A DNA stretch of 64,000 nt from Ophiura sarsii (lineage: Eukaryota; Echinodermata; Ophiuroidea; Amphilepidida; Ophiuridae). Each line of letters starts with the position of its first letter. Within the stretch, counting starts at the first letter, position 1. The translations under genes were made by a program, and so were the position numbers. Location: positions 25,630,041 through 25,694,040 of the forward strand of contig CM069447.1 of assembly GCA_035610835.1 (NCBI GenBank), given 5' to 3'. A model generated the notes under the pieces. That model saw nothing but the letters and a program-made list of their open reading frames with translations, ran no database searches and was not told where the DNA came from. Below are positions 9,049 through 21,209 of this stretch, piece by piece.

Positions 9049-11208
9049 TAGTTTTAGCTTGTGCCATCTCGCATTAACTACTAGTTTAAGATTGTAGGAT
9101 ATCCAATTTATAGCTTGTGCCATCTCGCATTAACTACTAGTTTAAGATTGTAGGATATCCAATTTATAGCTTGTGCCATCTCGCATTAACTACTAGTTTA
9201 AGATTGTAGGATATCCAATTTATAGCTTGTGCCATCTCGCATTAACTACTAGTTTAAGATTGTAGGATATCCAATTTATAGCTTGTGCCATCTCGCATTA
9301 ACTACTAGTTTAAGATTGTAGGATATCCAATTTATAGCTTGTGCCATCTCGCATTAACTACTAGTTTAAGATTGTAGGATATCCAATTTATAGCTTGTGC
9401 CATCTCGCATTAACTACTAGTTTAAGATTGTAGGATATCCAATTTATAGCTTGTGCCATCTCGCATTAACTACTAGTTTAAGATTGTAGGATATCCAATT
9501 TATAGCTTGTGCCATCTCGCATTAACTACTAGTTTAAGATTGTAGGATATCCAATTTATAGCTTGTGCCATCTCGCATTAACTACTAGTTTAAGATTGTA
9601 GGATATCCAATTTATAGCTTGTGCCATCTCGCATTAACTACTAGTTTAAGATTGTAGGATATCCAATTTATAGCTTGTGCCATCTCGCATTAACTACTAG
9701 TTTAAGATTGTAGGATATCCAATTTATAGCTTGTGCCATCTCGCATTAACTACTAGTTTAAGATTGTAGGATATCCAATTTATAGCTTGTGCCATCTCGC
9801 ATTAACTACTAGTTTAAGATTGTAGGATATCCAATTTATAGCTTGTGCCATCTCGCATTAACTACTAGTTTAAGATTGTAGGATATCCAATTTATAGCTT
9901 GTGCCATCTCGCATTAACTACTAGTTTAAGATTGTAGGATATCCAATTTATAGCTTGTGCCACTATCTCGCATTAACTACTAGTTTAAGATTGTAGGATA
10001 TCCAATTTATAGCTTGTGCCATCTCGCATTAACTACTAGTTTAAGATTGTAGGATATCCAATTTATAGCTTGTGCCACTATCTCGCATTAACTACTAGTT
10101 TAAGATTGTAGGATATCCAATTTATAGCTTGTGCCATCTCGCATTAACTACTAGTTTAAGATTGTAGGATATCCAATTTATAGCTTGTGCCATCTCGCAT
10201 TAACTACTAGTTTAAGATTGTAGGATATCCAATTTATAGCTTGTGCCATCTCGCATTAACTACTAGTTTAAGATTGTAGGATATCCAATTTATAGCTTGT
10301 GCCATCTCGCATTAACTACTAGTTTAAGATTGTAGGATATCCAATTTATAGCTTGTGCCATCTCGCATTAACTACTAGTTTAAGATTGTAGGATATCCAA
10401 TTTATAGCTTGTGCCATCTCGCATTAACTACTAGTTTAAGATTGTAGGATATCCAATTTATAGCTTGTGCCATCTCGCATTAACTACTAGTTTAAGATTG
10501 TAGGATATCCAATTTATAGCTTGTGCCATCTCGCATTAACTACTAGTTTAAGATTGTAGGATATCCTATTTATAGCTTGTGCCATCTCGCATTAACTACT
10601 AGTTTAAGATTGTAGGATATCCAATTTATAGCTTGTGCCATCTCGCATTAACTACTAGTTTAAGATTGTAGGATATCCAATTTATAGCTTGTGCCATCTC
10701 GCATTAACTACTAGTTTAAGATTGTAGGATATCCAATTTATAGCTTGTGCCATCTCGCATTAACTACTAGTTTAAGATTGTAGGATATCCAATTTATAGC
10801 TTGTGCCATCTCGCATTAACTACTAGTTTAAGATTGTAGGATATCCAATTTATAGCTTGTGCCATCTCGCATTAACTACTAGTTTAAGATTGTAGGATAT
10901 CCAATTTATAGCTTGTGCCATCTCGCATTAACTACTAGTTTAAGATTGTAGGATATCCAATTTATAGCTTGTGCCATCTCGCATTAACTACTAGTTTAAG
11001 ATTGTAGGATATCCAATTTATAGCTTGTGCCATCTCGCATTAACTACTAGTTTAAGATTGTAGGATATCCAATTTATAGCTTGTGCCATCTCGCATTAAC
11101 TACTAGTTTAAGATTGTAGGATATCCAATTTATAGCTTGTGCCATCTCGCATTAACTACTAGTTTAAGATTGTAGGATATCCAATTTATAGTTTTAGCTT
11201 GTGCCATC
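9007..11208. repeat. 56-bp satellite array, 39 units
   Basis: The unit starts TCGCATTAACTACTAGTTTA and ends GCTTGTGCCATC. By register there are 39 units: unit 1 at 9007, unit 2 at 9069, unit 3 at 9125, then every 56 bp to unit 39 at 11147. Units are almost identical. Two carry a 3-bp CTA insertion (near 9961 and 10078) and one has a single substitution (about 10567). Units 1 and 39 are both 62 bp because of the same extra TTTTAG. There is no coding potential, and no variable spacers, so it is not a CRISPR array. Confidence 0.95.
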
Positions 11209-11531
11209 CTTGTGCCATCCTTCTTTTTACCTCCCCGACCACCAACCCCCTGAGTGTTTTGGCATACCATTATATATAAATATGATTTCCAAGGTGTCAT
11301 ATCTATTTATATTTTTGAGATATCGACCGCGCTGTATTATGGGAGTTACTAATTTTCAGCAGCCAGGTACCCTTTTTGCGATCTATACCCTTTGGCTATA
11401 CTAACGTACGAAGCGAAAACGGTCCTTTTGAATAGGCCTATTTGAATAAATTATGATAATCGTCTGGAATGCGTCGGTGACTGTAGTTTGCCAACACCAG
11501 TCTGACGTTATAGCGCCATCAGGCGCCTATT

Positions 11532-11558
11532 TTGACCTGGAGATTTACTCCAGGTCAA
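11532..11558. repeat. 10-bp stem-loop TTGACCTGGA
   Basis: TTGACCTGGA and TCCAGGTCAA flank a 7-nt loop. It lies just outside the inverted repeat that frames the GATAT microsatellite. Confidence 0.7.
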
Positions 11559-11559
11559 A

Positions 11560-11939
11560 GGTCATCTTTACCAGTTGAAAGTGGTTATATTATTATGTTT
11601 ATTCATGTTCATGTTGTTATCTTGTCAGTGTAGATATGGTAAAGATATGATATGATATGATATGGTATGATGATATAAGATATAAGATATGATATGATAT
11701 GATATGCCGTAGATATGGTACTGATTTTGCCGGAGAATAAGATATGGTAAAGATATGATATGATATAAGATATGGTATGATATAAGATATGATATAAGAT
11801 TATAAGATGATATGATATGGTATAATGATATAAGATATGATATAAGATATGATATGATATGGTGTAGATATGGTACTGAATTTGCCGGAGAATTTTCCTC
11901 CATGATCTCATCAGCGTATATTTCAACTGGTAAAGATGC
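11560..11939. repeat. GATAT microsatellite framed by an inverted repeat
   Basis: CATCTTTACCAGTTGAAA (about 11562) is mirrored by TTTCAACTGGTAAAGATG (about 11922). Between them about 240 bp is composed of GATAT/GATAA/GGTAT variants, with a directly duplicated marker GTAGATATGGTACTGA at about 11709 and 11863. Open frames across it are artefacts of the repeat. Confidence 0.85.
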
Positions 11940-11957
11940 TATAACGTAGGTTTCTCA

Positions 11958-12412
11958 AATAAATATGGATTCACAGGTTCTGCACTTTCATGGATTAAAT
12001 CGTATTTCACCAACCGTTCACAATCTGTCATTATAACTGGTCGTGAGTCATCGCTTCATGTTCCGCAAGAGGGTGTTCCTCAGGGGTCAGTACTTGGCCC
12101 TTTAGGCTTCACAATGTATTCATCTCCATTAGAAGATATCATCGATTCTCATGGCATCTCCAAAATGACTTATGCAGATGACACTCAGATATATATATAT
12201 TGTATTGAAAAATGATGATGACAGAGTAGGTGCAATCTCGCGACTGGAAGCTTGTGTGACAAATATCAAAACCTGGTCCACAGCTAATGACCTTAAATTG
12301 AATGATGACAAGACTGAAGTTCTCCATATTACATCCCGCTTTAGGAAAAATTCATGCAATTTTGAAATTTCACGTTTTGACCATGTTTCTTGTGGAGGCT
12401 TCTTCAAAACAG
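11958..12412 (+). pseudogene. CR1/L2-like LINE reverse transcriptase fragment
   Basis: Translation gives non-LTR reverse transcriptase motifs in order: a FTGSALSWIKSYFTNR-type segment, motif B as VPQGSVLGPLGF, then the catalytic YADDTQIYI at about 12170-12200. A TA-repeat expansion at about 12186-12202 then shifts the frame, and the next frame continues with a thumb-like KTWSTANDLKLNDDKTE segment to about 12410. The enzyme would copy LINE RNA at the genomic target. Both the endonuclease end and the C-terminus are missing, so it is a dead, truncated copy. Clade assignment is by motif style only. Confidence 0.85.
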
Positions 12413-12508
12413 AAGCATGAAATGTAATATAATTCGGGAATTTAGCTCAGAATTTCACTGGCAACAATCTGAAATATGTCTCGTTTGCTGTAGACAAAGT
12501 GTGTGCTC

Positions 12509-15160
12509 TTAAAGGGTATACACCACCAATGCACTATGGGATAGCACGTCCGGTAAAAGTTTATCACAGCAATAGTTCCTTTTTGCGGTACAAATTGCGA
12601 GATTTTGACATACTTTTTTCAATTATATCTATTAGTTTTGGGTATTACACATTTTTATGAGTGTGCACAGTACATATTTCCAAAAAAATCGCACTAGTTT
12701 GACCATTTTAAAGTTTTAAACGACTGAAATCGGCGGAAGGTCCGTCCTGGGTTTTGGGGCGTAAATAAAGGGCCGAAATCGCTACATCAAATTCATCGCA
12801 TAATATTGAAAAATCTAGTCCGACACTTTGCTATTTCCTTTTGATATGTTTTGCGGACATCCCTTAGGAATATTCTCTGTAAATGTCATATGGCCATGCG
12901 TTTTAAGTTGGGCCGGTCTCGTGTGACGAACTTAAAATTGGTGAATATCGCGTGTATTTTCATTTGAATGGCGATAACTTTTCTATACTAGGCAATACCC
13001 CCACAAAAGTATACATTTTCTTGATTAAAAAAATCTGCTGAGAAAAAAAAAATATGAAAAGAATTCTGCATACCCTACAAGGTTAATTATTGCAGATTTG
13101 AATTCCTGACAGTTAAAGCTTTCCAAGCATATATAACTTTCTATATCTAGGTAATGTTTACAGTATTTTGCACCGGGCTGGAAAAAATGTCATTTTGCGA
13201 AGAAAAAAATCTGACATACGAGGGACAGTCAATAAATAATGAAAGTGATCATGGTATGGGATGCATGAGTGATTCTATTGAGGGGATAATGTGATCAATA
13301 CAAAGTATGAACCTTTGTCTTTCAAACAATACACTTTTGGATTTTTAAATGTGAACTATGACGTCATAGCCCTGTCTCAAAGTAAGTACACTTGGGACAC
13401 TGCTAAATCAGTTATTTGGCGGGAAATTTGAATTGTTTTTATGAAACACGTGGTAAGAAGATTGCATAACATGACATCAGAAGCAGGTAAATCCCGATTT
13501 TTTTTCGCATAAATATGATACTAAAGACAATAACCTTAATCCCTGTGTAATTTGGAATGTGTAGTATAAGAGGAAAAAGTAAGGAGAAGCAATTGAATAA
13601 AAGGTATACAAATATCAGTATTTCAAATAGCTAATTTTTATTTAAAAATGCCCAGTCAGTGAATCACTAATATGGCGGAAAATCAAACAATTTAGGAAAA
13701 ATTCAAGCAATTAACCAGATTCCATATGATAGTTAACTAATTATCTAAACTTATTCGCATGAAACCTGCAGAAAAAATGCGCATGCGCAGACGGCAGATA
13801 ATTTTGAAACGGGCCCAAAATGGCTAAAATCATGAAATTTACCAGATAAAAGCTTACTGTGCCTTCAAATTCTAATCAGAAATAATGAAAAATGTTTAAA
13901 TCAATGTGTAAACATATTGTGATAGTCAAAATGAAGATATACAGGAATGTATCAATCAAAGATGGCTGCCACAACCTCTCTTATTACTGTTATCTTTAGA
14001 GCTACTAGATATGTATTGTGTAAGTAATCGGCATATAATTTCAATGGTTTGAGGAAATTTTATGAACAGCTCCTTTTGAAATCCCCACTATTATTGCTTT
14101 ACATCCCACAACAATTTATTAAATTATAATTTCTCTATTGTTCTTTATCCTTTGTTGTTTTCTAAGGTATATTATTGTGGATTTTGCTAAATAAAAGCGT
14201 ATTTGAGATGGTCCCTTCTTGTTCGTATTAAGGCATTCAGATCTAAAAAAAGAGTGTCAAACAGAGATAAGTGTGTATTCTAACTATGTGCCAAGTGTTA
14301 TCTGTTTTTATGCTTGCACTGCCGAGATATACGCAAATGTATCAATCAACCCATATTCAACATATTACATATCCAGCCAAATAATTGGCAGATTTCAGTC
14401 AGTGTCTGAAACCTATTGTGTTTATGTTAATGACGTTACATAACCAAAGGTATCTAACAATCCAAAAGTGTATTGTTTGAAAGATAAAGGTTCATACTTT
14501 GTATTGATCACATTATCCCCTCAATAGAATCACTCATGCATCCCATACCATGATCACTTTGCCTAACCGTATGTGCTGGTAAAAGACGCTGCGTCGGTAC
14601 ATATCCATCCAGTCATACACATGTAGTTCTTCAATGCATTGCGGGTCTGTAATTATTGATTAATTCTTTATTAATTAAGGTGATTACCCATTATTAAACA
14701 TCTAAATTATTCAAATCAGTTTATTTACCAGAGTTTATGTACTTAGATGCAACAATTTCATTCCATAAACATGATTTAACTCAATTGCACTGAACTGTAC
14801 TGTAGATGCCAAATTTGCTGCGCCGGACTCTCCTCCACCCCTGATGTTGGTTAATTAGCCATTAATTAACAAAAAATGACAAAATTTTAACACATGCTAA
14901 TACTTTTATCTTCTTGCCCTGCATAAGAGCTTTATTTTGATACCAAATTTAGCTATGTAGGTGGTATCTTTATACAAGAAATTGAATAGACAATGTCATT
15001 TTTGATGTGCCGATGTCACAACTCCACCTTTTTGCAGGCCCAGTTCAAAACGCATGGCCATATAAGGATGTATGGGATAACTCCAGTTAGAGCCGATTGT
15101 TTGACCCCTACTTTGCACGTAGCGTCTATGGGGAGTGCATTGGTGGTGTATACCCTTTAA
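12509..15160. mobile_element. 2.65-kb TTAA-flanked non-autonomous element
   Basis: TTAA (12509-12512) runs into AAAGGGTATACACCACCAATGCACT, and the complement ends in TTAA (15157-15160). The arms are about 25 bp, with weaker inner matches such as the GCATGGCCATAT tracts near 12892 and 15053. Termini resemble those of 3275-4593, so a Kolobok-like family is suggested. No transposase ORF is present. Another inverted-repeat element lies at 13242-14562. Confidence 0.7.
13242..14562. mobile_element. Inverted-repeat element with about 104-bp arms, nested
   Basis: The left arm, beginning AAAGTGATCATGGTATGGGA (13242), is matched almost perfectly by the right arm 14459-14562, over about 104 bp each. 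The 1.1-kb middle is AT-rich with stops in all frames. High arm identity makes it younger than its host element. A target duplication was not identified. Confidence 0.8.
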
Positions 15161-15360
15161 ATGCACGTAAACTAGACTTAAACAAGCCGTGGTAGTCTCG
15201 CTGTAATACTATTTCAATTGTTTTGATCGAGTTTATAGCAAAGTTTGCATCGTAATATTTTACTTTTATAATATTTTAACAATAAAAACACGACTTAGAT
15301 TATGCTAAGGACGTGTTAATTATTTCCTTCCAAATCGGCCTTTATTTCTTAAAATAAATA

Positions 15361-16460
15361 ATTGTAAAATTGATGTCAACACTCTTTTTTAATCTCAAAT
15401 ATCTAGAGTTATAGAGTTTTTCCAATATCCTGCTGTAACTTTTCTGAATAAGTTTACTTGAAAGTTTATTAAACAGTAAAAAAATATTTCTCATCTGCCC
15501 GTTTTCTGATAAAATTAAGGGTATTGAAAATGGGACAATTTAAACCTAAAATATTATAATTATAGATATGCATTGCATGTACTCAGATATGAATATCCGA
15601 TTATCTGCATGACTTGTCCGACATTGGGATGCAATCCCGGGGATGCAAACGTGGAATTTGTCTGTACTATATTAAAAACGTAATTTCTTTATATCAAACA
15701 TCGATTTACAACTCTTGACAAAATGAAGTATTGAAAAAGGACGTGACACTAGTCTAATACAATGTTTACGTCGCAAGAGTCAGCTGTTTTATAAGTTTGC
15801 AACATTTAAACGGCGCGGCGCGGCATTGTTCAAATGATTTCATGTTCGACAATGCTCGAAAATCGAGGTTTTTAGCTCCCGACTTCTATTGCATATAGCC
15901 TCTAGAAAATTGCTATTATTAGAAAAGTAATGAATAATTTGAACTGTTATTTTTAGGATATGCTGTTAAGACCCTCAGGAAGATGATGATATAAAAAAAC
16001 CTAATCATTTTCAAATTTAAGGCTTAAATTAAAGTTGAGATGTTGCTGAAAATGGTCATAGGTGACAAGTATGCAATAAATGTAACCGGAGGGTAGAGAA
16101 GGTGTCTTGAAATATGGCACTTTTACACGTATTTCAATGAGAAAGATATTTGGTGTGGTGCTCCCTTTAACGCCCATTGGCCATTTCCAATAAAACCGAG
16201 TTTTGAAGTGGAATTTGGGTTCAAATTGCTTATGCTTTGATTTACATTCGAAACACCATTTATATCAATGTCGGACGTTAATATCAAGAAATGTACATGA
16301 TTTTCTCGAGAAATATCCAAGAAAATGGCTCTAAAGCTACAAATTTAGAGTCAAATGGCTATGGGTTTGTTTTGCGATTTTAAAGATAGAGGGTCACGCT
16401 ACCCTTGGCTAGAAGTCCCTCACGTGCAAGAATACTTCCTCTAGGTCTATATCAAGTATA
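15361..16460. repeat. 1100-bp tandem duplication, unit 1
   Basis: This unit is followed directly by an apparently identical 1100-bp unit at 16461-17560; I saw no differences when comparing the two line by line. It contains CTCCCTTTAACG with the adjacent GGTGTGGTG, the reverse of a TTAA-AGGGAGCACCACACC terminus, so part of a TTAA-type element was duplicated. Short frames inside are not convincing genes. Confidence 0.95.
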
Positions 16461-17560
16461 ATTGTAAAATTGATGTCAACACTCTTTTTTAATCTCAAAT
16501 ATCTAGAGTTATAGAGTTTTTCCAATATCCTGCTGTAACTTTTCTGAATAAGTTTACTTGAAAGTTTATTAAACAGTAAAAAAATATTTCTCATCTGCCC
16601 GTTTTCTGATAAAATTAAGGGTATTGAAAATGGGACAATTTAAACCTAAAATATTATAATTATAGATATGCATTGCATGTACTCAGATATGAATATCCGA
16701 TTATCTGCATGACTTGTCCGACATTGGGATGCAATCCCGGGGATGCAAACGTGGAATTTGTCTGTACTATATTAAAAACGTAATTTCTTTATATCAAACA
16801 TCGATTTACAACTCTTGACAAAATGAAGTATTGAAAAAGGACGTGACACTAGTCTAATACAATGTTTACGTCGCAAGAGTCAGCTGTTTTATAAGTTTGC
16901 AACATTTAAACGGCGCGGCGCGGCATTGTTCAAATGATTTCATGTTCGACAATGCTCGAAAATCGAGGTTTTTAGCTCCCGACTTCTATTGCATATAGCC
17001 TCTAGAAAATTGCTATTATTAGAAAAGTAATGAATAATTTGAACTGTTATTTTTAGGATATGCTGTTAAGACCCTCAGGAAGATGATGATATAAAAAAAC
17101 CTAATCATTTTCAAATTTAAGGCTTAAATTAAAGTTGAGATGTTGCTGAAAATGGTCATAGGTGACAAGTATGCAATAAATGTAACCGGAGGGTAGAGAA
17201 GGTGTCTTGAAATATGGCACTTTTACACGTATTTCAATGAGAAAGATATTTGGTGTGGTGCTCCCTTTAACGCCCATTGGCCATTTCCAATAAAACCGAG
17301 TTTTGAAGTGGAATTTGGGTTCAAATTGCTTATGCTTTGATTTACATTCGAAACACCATTTATATCAATGTCGGACGTTAATATCAAGAAATGTACATGA
17401 TTTTCTCGAGAAATATCCAAGAAAATGGCTCTAAAGCTACAAATTTAGAGTCAAATGGCTATGGGTTTGTTTTGCGATTTTAAAGATAGAGGGTCACGCT
17501 ACCCTTGGCTAGAAGTCCCTCACGTGCAAGAATACTTCCTCTAGGTCTATATCAAGTATA
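16461..17560. repeat. 1100-bp tandem duplication, unit 2
   Basis: The exact second copy ends at ATCAAGTATA (17560), the same ten bases that end unit 1. It is either a very recent tandem duplication or an uncollapsed assembly overlap. Confidence 0.95.
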
Positions 17561-17929
17561 GCTTGCCTCTCAGTTAACGAGTTAATGATCTCATTTTCAA
17601 GTTCAAAGCTTTATTTAGAGTTAAACACTCTCATGTAGGTCAACGAGTTGTCAAAATTCATAGTTGGCCCCACATTGGCTCAGAAATGGCCAACAAATCG
17701 TTAAAATTGTACATTCAATCCTGAAGCCGATACCCTAGGGTAATATCGTGACAAAAATGTAATTGTGCGTTTGCCTAGGGTACTAGGTAATTCCAATATT
17801 TTATTGAAAAGCCTCAACTTAATTTCCAATCAATATTGGCTTATTATCGATATCATTCAAAATTGGATTTTTCCCTTCAATTTTGCAAAAGCAACCAATA
17901 TGGTGTAAGGGTTTGAACTTGCGAATAAA

Positions 17930-18490
17930 TTAAAAAGGATTTGCGCGTAGCGCAAAAATATTGGCTATAGTAAAGAGAAAGATTTAACAAACCGTTCTTG
18001 AAGCCATGTTGTTAAGTTGACTGTTAATTAAACAGTGAAACTAATTTGCGCGTAGCGCGCCAAAAATTTATATTTTAACACTAAAAAGGTCCAGAAAACG
18101 TTTATGAAGCCATCTTGTTCCAATTGAACAATGTGCTATTGTAAAAATAAAGGTTTAGAAAAACGTTCTTGAAGCCACCTTGTTAAGCTTGAATAATAAA
18201 TAAACAGTGAAAGTAATACGCGCGTAGCGCGCAAAAAATGTCTATTTTAACAATAAAAAGGTCCAGAAAACGTTTCTGAAGCAATCTTGTTCAAATTAAA
18301 TAACAAAATGTTAAAGAAAAATGGCTATTGTAATAAGAAAGGTTAAAAAAAACTTGCCTGAAACCATGTTGTTAAGCTTGATTAATAAAACATTACAACT
18401 AAATCGCGCATAGTGCGCAAAAATTGGTTATTTTTACACTAAAATGGTCCTGAAAACGTTCCTGAAGCAATCTTGTTAAGCTTGAATTTT
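17930..18490. repeat. Degenerate tandem repeat with GCGCGTAGCGC cores
   Basis: A compound unit of about 180 bp recurs about three times. It consists of a TTTGCGCGTAGCGCGCAAAAA palindromic core, then GGTCCAGAAAACGTT, then GAAGCCATCTTGTTAAGCTTG. Half-units of about 90 bp are visible. The copies are diverged, so it is an old array. Confidence 0.75.
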
Positions 18491-18595
18491 AATGATTGTT
18501 AACATTACATTGTGTATATAAATGAAATTCTTAGAGATAAAATGTATGGGTAATCGAAAATAACAAAATAAATCACGTTAAAAGCCATTATATTA

Positions 18596-18653
18596 GTTAC
18601 AGTGTTTTGCCAAAAAAAATGAATTCAATGTATTTTTTTCAAAACACTGTAAC
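18596..18653. repeat. Inverted repeat GTTACAGTGTTTTG
   Basis: GTTACAGTGTTTTG (18596-18609) and CAAAACACTGTAAC (18640-18653) form a perfect 14-bp stem, and a third direct copy lies near 18834. It is probably a small MITE remnant. Confidence 0.65.
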
Positions 18654-19528
18654 TCGACAAATTTGCTTGTACCTTCAAAATAATCATTATGTAAACCTTA
18701 TATATCAATTTGTAGAAAAGTACAAAAATACGGCCCGGTATATTTATGTTTTCATTACAACTGAATAATTCACAAATATAAAAAATGCATTCATATAAAC
18801 TTTAAAGCACTATTTCTCAATATGACAATTTTCGGTTACAGTGTTTTGCAAAAGAAAGAGTCAGTGTGTAATGTAATGCAAGTACCAGACAGTGCTTTGT
18901 ACTGTTAGACATGAGATTGATGGACCATTCTCCTAAATGTTTTGTTGTTAGGATTGTAAGACTATTTCGAAATTCCACTGTATTTAATTTGGCATGCGAA
19001 TGTTCCACTATGATGATTTTAGTAAATGGTTTGTTGGATCCTATTCAAGTAGTGTTACAATTTGACGTCACATGGTGACTCATGCTAATAACAGTATACA
19101 GTACTCAAAATAAGTAACTGACCAGGTAATAAATATACTATTAACCTCAAAACTATATTAATTGATAACGTTTTTTTCTTCAATTTGAGACATTGTTCAT
19201 GAATTATTATTAATTGAGAACAAAGTGCAGTTAACATGTTCACACTTGGGATTTGAACACGCAGAACCGTGTGACAGGTATGTGTATGGGATGCATTGAT
19301 CGATTGAAGCATCCCCAATCCCCATCTTACCATCAACCCGTGAGTTATCGCTACCAGTTAATCAATAATCTGGCTGCTGCTAGTCCGAGGCTGCGTGTCG
19401 ACGAACAAAATGTTAAAATGAAAAACAGACTTTGTTTTGGTTTTGGGTACAAAACTGAGTTATTATTCATTTAATCTTCACGTGTAATATCTAAAATTGA
19501 AGAGAAGAGATTTCCTTACAACTTTATT

Positions 19529-20094
19529 TTCCACTTTTTCTTCACTTTATTTTTTATTTTCCTATTTTTTACTTCTTATGTGTGACCCTATGTTTTCATT
19601 TTCGACATTGTCTCCTATGCACAGTAATTTTCATTACTCGTTCCAGTGCATTTCCATTATTTGTTACCATTTACATTTACATCTATTTTTATTATTTATT
19701 TGTAGTCATCAATCACCATTATAGATTTTACTCTCCATTTTTCATATCCCATTTGCCTTTTACTTTTTAATCTCCCCTTTGTCTATGTCATCCTTTTGTT
19801 ACATTATCCACTTCATCAATCAGCTGTCAAGTTTGTTATACCTCCCCCTATTCATCCATCTGTCTGTTTGACCCCCACTGTCTTACATTATCCCATGTCA
19901 CTTCCTGCCCTTTGTTCCCATGTCTATATATATGTTAGTGTATGTTGTATATGTTAGTGTATGTTGTATTCTGTCATTTTACCTTCGATAAAGATTCTGT
20001 AAGAATCGAAACGTCGGGTCCTCTTATATTTATTACATTTACTTACACAGGCTATTTCTGTGGATAAGCAGTTTGCATTCAGCTTTAACATTAT
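19529..20094 (+). mobile_element. PLE-like terminal fragment inserted in the MITE arm
   Basis: The insertion is flanked by the MITE-derived direct repeat ACAACTTTA (about 19519 and 20095). It is T/C-rich and ends with GATTCTGTAAGAATCGAAACGTCGGG followed by ACACAGGCTATTTCTGTGG. The hairpin plus CGAAACGTC block is typical of Penelope-like terminal repeats and recurs at the ends of the PLE at 44268-46860. No coding region is present, so this would be a terminal-repeat-only or severely truncated copy. Confidence 0.45.
19986..20015 (+). ncRNA. Degenerate hammerhead-like motif
   Basis: CGATAAA precedes a 5-bp stem (GATTC, TGTAA loop, GAATC) followed by GAAAC and GTC. This resembles a hammerhead core (CUGANGA, stem II, GAAAC, GUC cleavage triplet), but the first strand departs from consensus at several positions. 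PLE terminal repeats are known to carry minimal hammerheads. Activity is doubtful. Confidence 0.3.
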
Positions 20095-20218
20095 ACAACT
20101 TTACTGTTTAATATTTTTACGTAAGAGCTGGTAAGAGCTATAGTTTTGGAGTTGAGAGCATATTAATTACCTGGTCAGTTACTTCTTTAGAGGACTGTAG
20201 ATACAAGGACATGTGCTT

Positions 20219-21209
20219 TAAGGGGGCTGTTAACCCTCACAACATGAAATTTATCATGAAATGTAACTTTTGAACTATTAATATGATGAAGTATACATTT
20301 TTGGAAAGGAAATGAGTCAGAAAATCTATTTTTGGTATCATTTTTTGATGCTCAATTCATTTTTTGATGACTACAATTCAGGAAATAACTGTTGGAATTG
20401 GAACACTTTGAGGACTACGTTGAAATCAGCCCCCCCCCCCCCCCATTCAATGTTGTTCGGTACCGTTTCATCTCCACGGTCGTTGGGACCGTCAACATTG
20501 ATTGGTGGGGGCGGGGGCGGGATATGAGTTAGTAGATAGCTTAAGCTCTACATTACAAGTTTGTTGCAAAATCAGCGCTTAAAAATTGTCCCTTAATGTG
20601 TGATATAAGCGGAGAAATGGACTCTGTGTTTCAACACCACATTTCCTAGATTGTAGTTGACAAAGACCTTCAAATAAGAGTAATTTTAGAGCTATGTCCC
20701 CCCGAAATTATCTGTTTTTCTATGGTTTCTATGGCAACCAGTAATAATCAATTTATGATTATCACAATCACAACCAATCTGTCTAAAACTCTGTACCATG
20801 TTATAGAGAACAAATTGGTGAAGTTTTAGGGTATGAATCTCAAAAAGGAGTGAATTTGACATACTGTTCATCAAACCGCCATTTAAAAAGTTTCAATGGA
20901 AACTACTCAAATTTGAAATGCAAATTTCTCGTCAAAATTATGTATAATTGCAGATGATACTAATATCATGATGAATAGTTGACAAAAACCTTTAAATTCA
21001 ATAAGTATGATTTTAGAAGTATTTTTGCCCAAAAATATATATTCTTAATGGTTTTCATGGTGTTAATTAAAGTACAAATAGCACAGTGAATTCATCTAAA
21101 TGTATGCACCGTGTTAAAGAGAACATATTGGTGAAATCGCGGGGTATAGATCTCAAAAATTGTTGATTTTGAGCAATTTTCTTAATCTCCTATATTTGAA
21201 TTGCGGCCA
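20219..21209. other. No recognised gene; poly-C tract
   Basis: AT-rich sequence with a poly-C run at about 20431-20444 and a GGTGGGGGCGGGGGCGGG block at 20503-20521. The tract near 20271-20335 (GAACTATTAATATGATG, then GGAAAGGAAATGAGTCAGA) resembles the core of the small MITE at 24362-24532. No convincing coding content. Confidence 0.4.

Larger units (their letters stand above)
19097..20199. mobile_element. Tc1/mariner-type MITE, copy 3, with insertion
   Basis: TA-CAGTACTCAAAATAAGTAAC at the left and the complement ending at TA 20198-20199 match copy 1. The middle shares the GAGGCTGCGTGTCGACGAAC and ACCCGTGAGTTATCGC tracts with copy 1 in reverse orientation. About 565 bp of foreign sequence (19529-20094) interrupts its right arm. 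Confidence 0.8.

Noticed and set aside
9007..11208. CRISPR-like array
   Set aside because: The 56-bp units are contiguous with no variable spacers, and the genome is clearly eukaryotic; it is a satellite.
11609..11926. About 100-residue Tyr/Ile/His/Ser-rich frames
   Set aside because: They are translations of the GATAT microsatellite.
16123..16320. 65-residue minus-strand frame present twice (also 17223-17420)
   Set aside because: It exists twice only because of the exact 1100-bp duplication; no domain, and it ends within a TTAA-type terminus.
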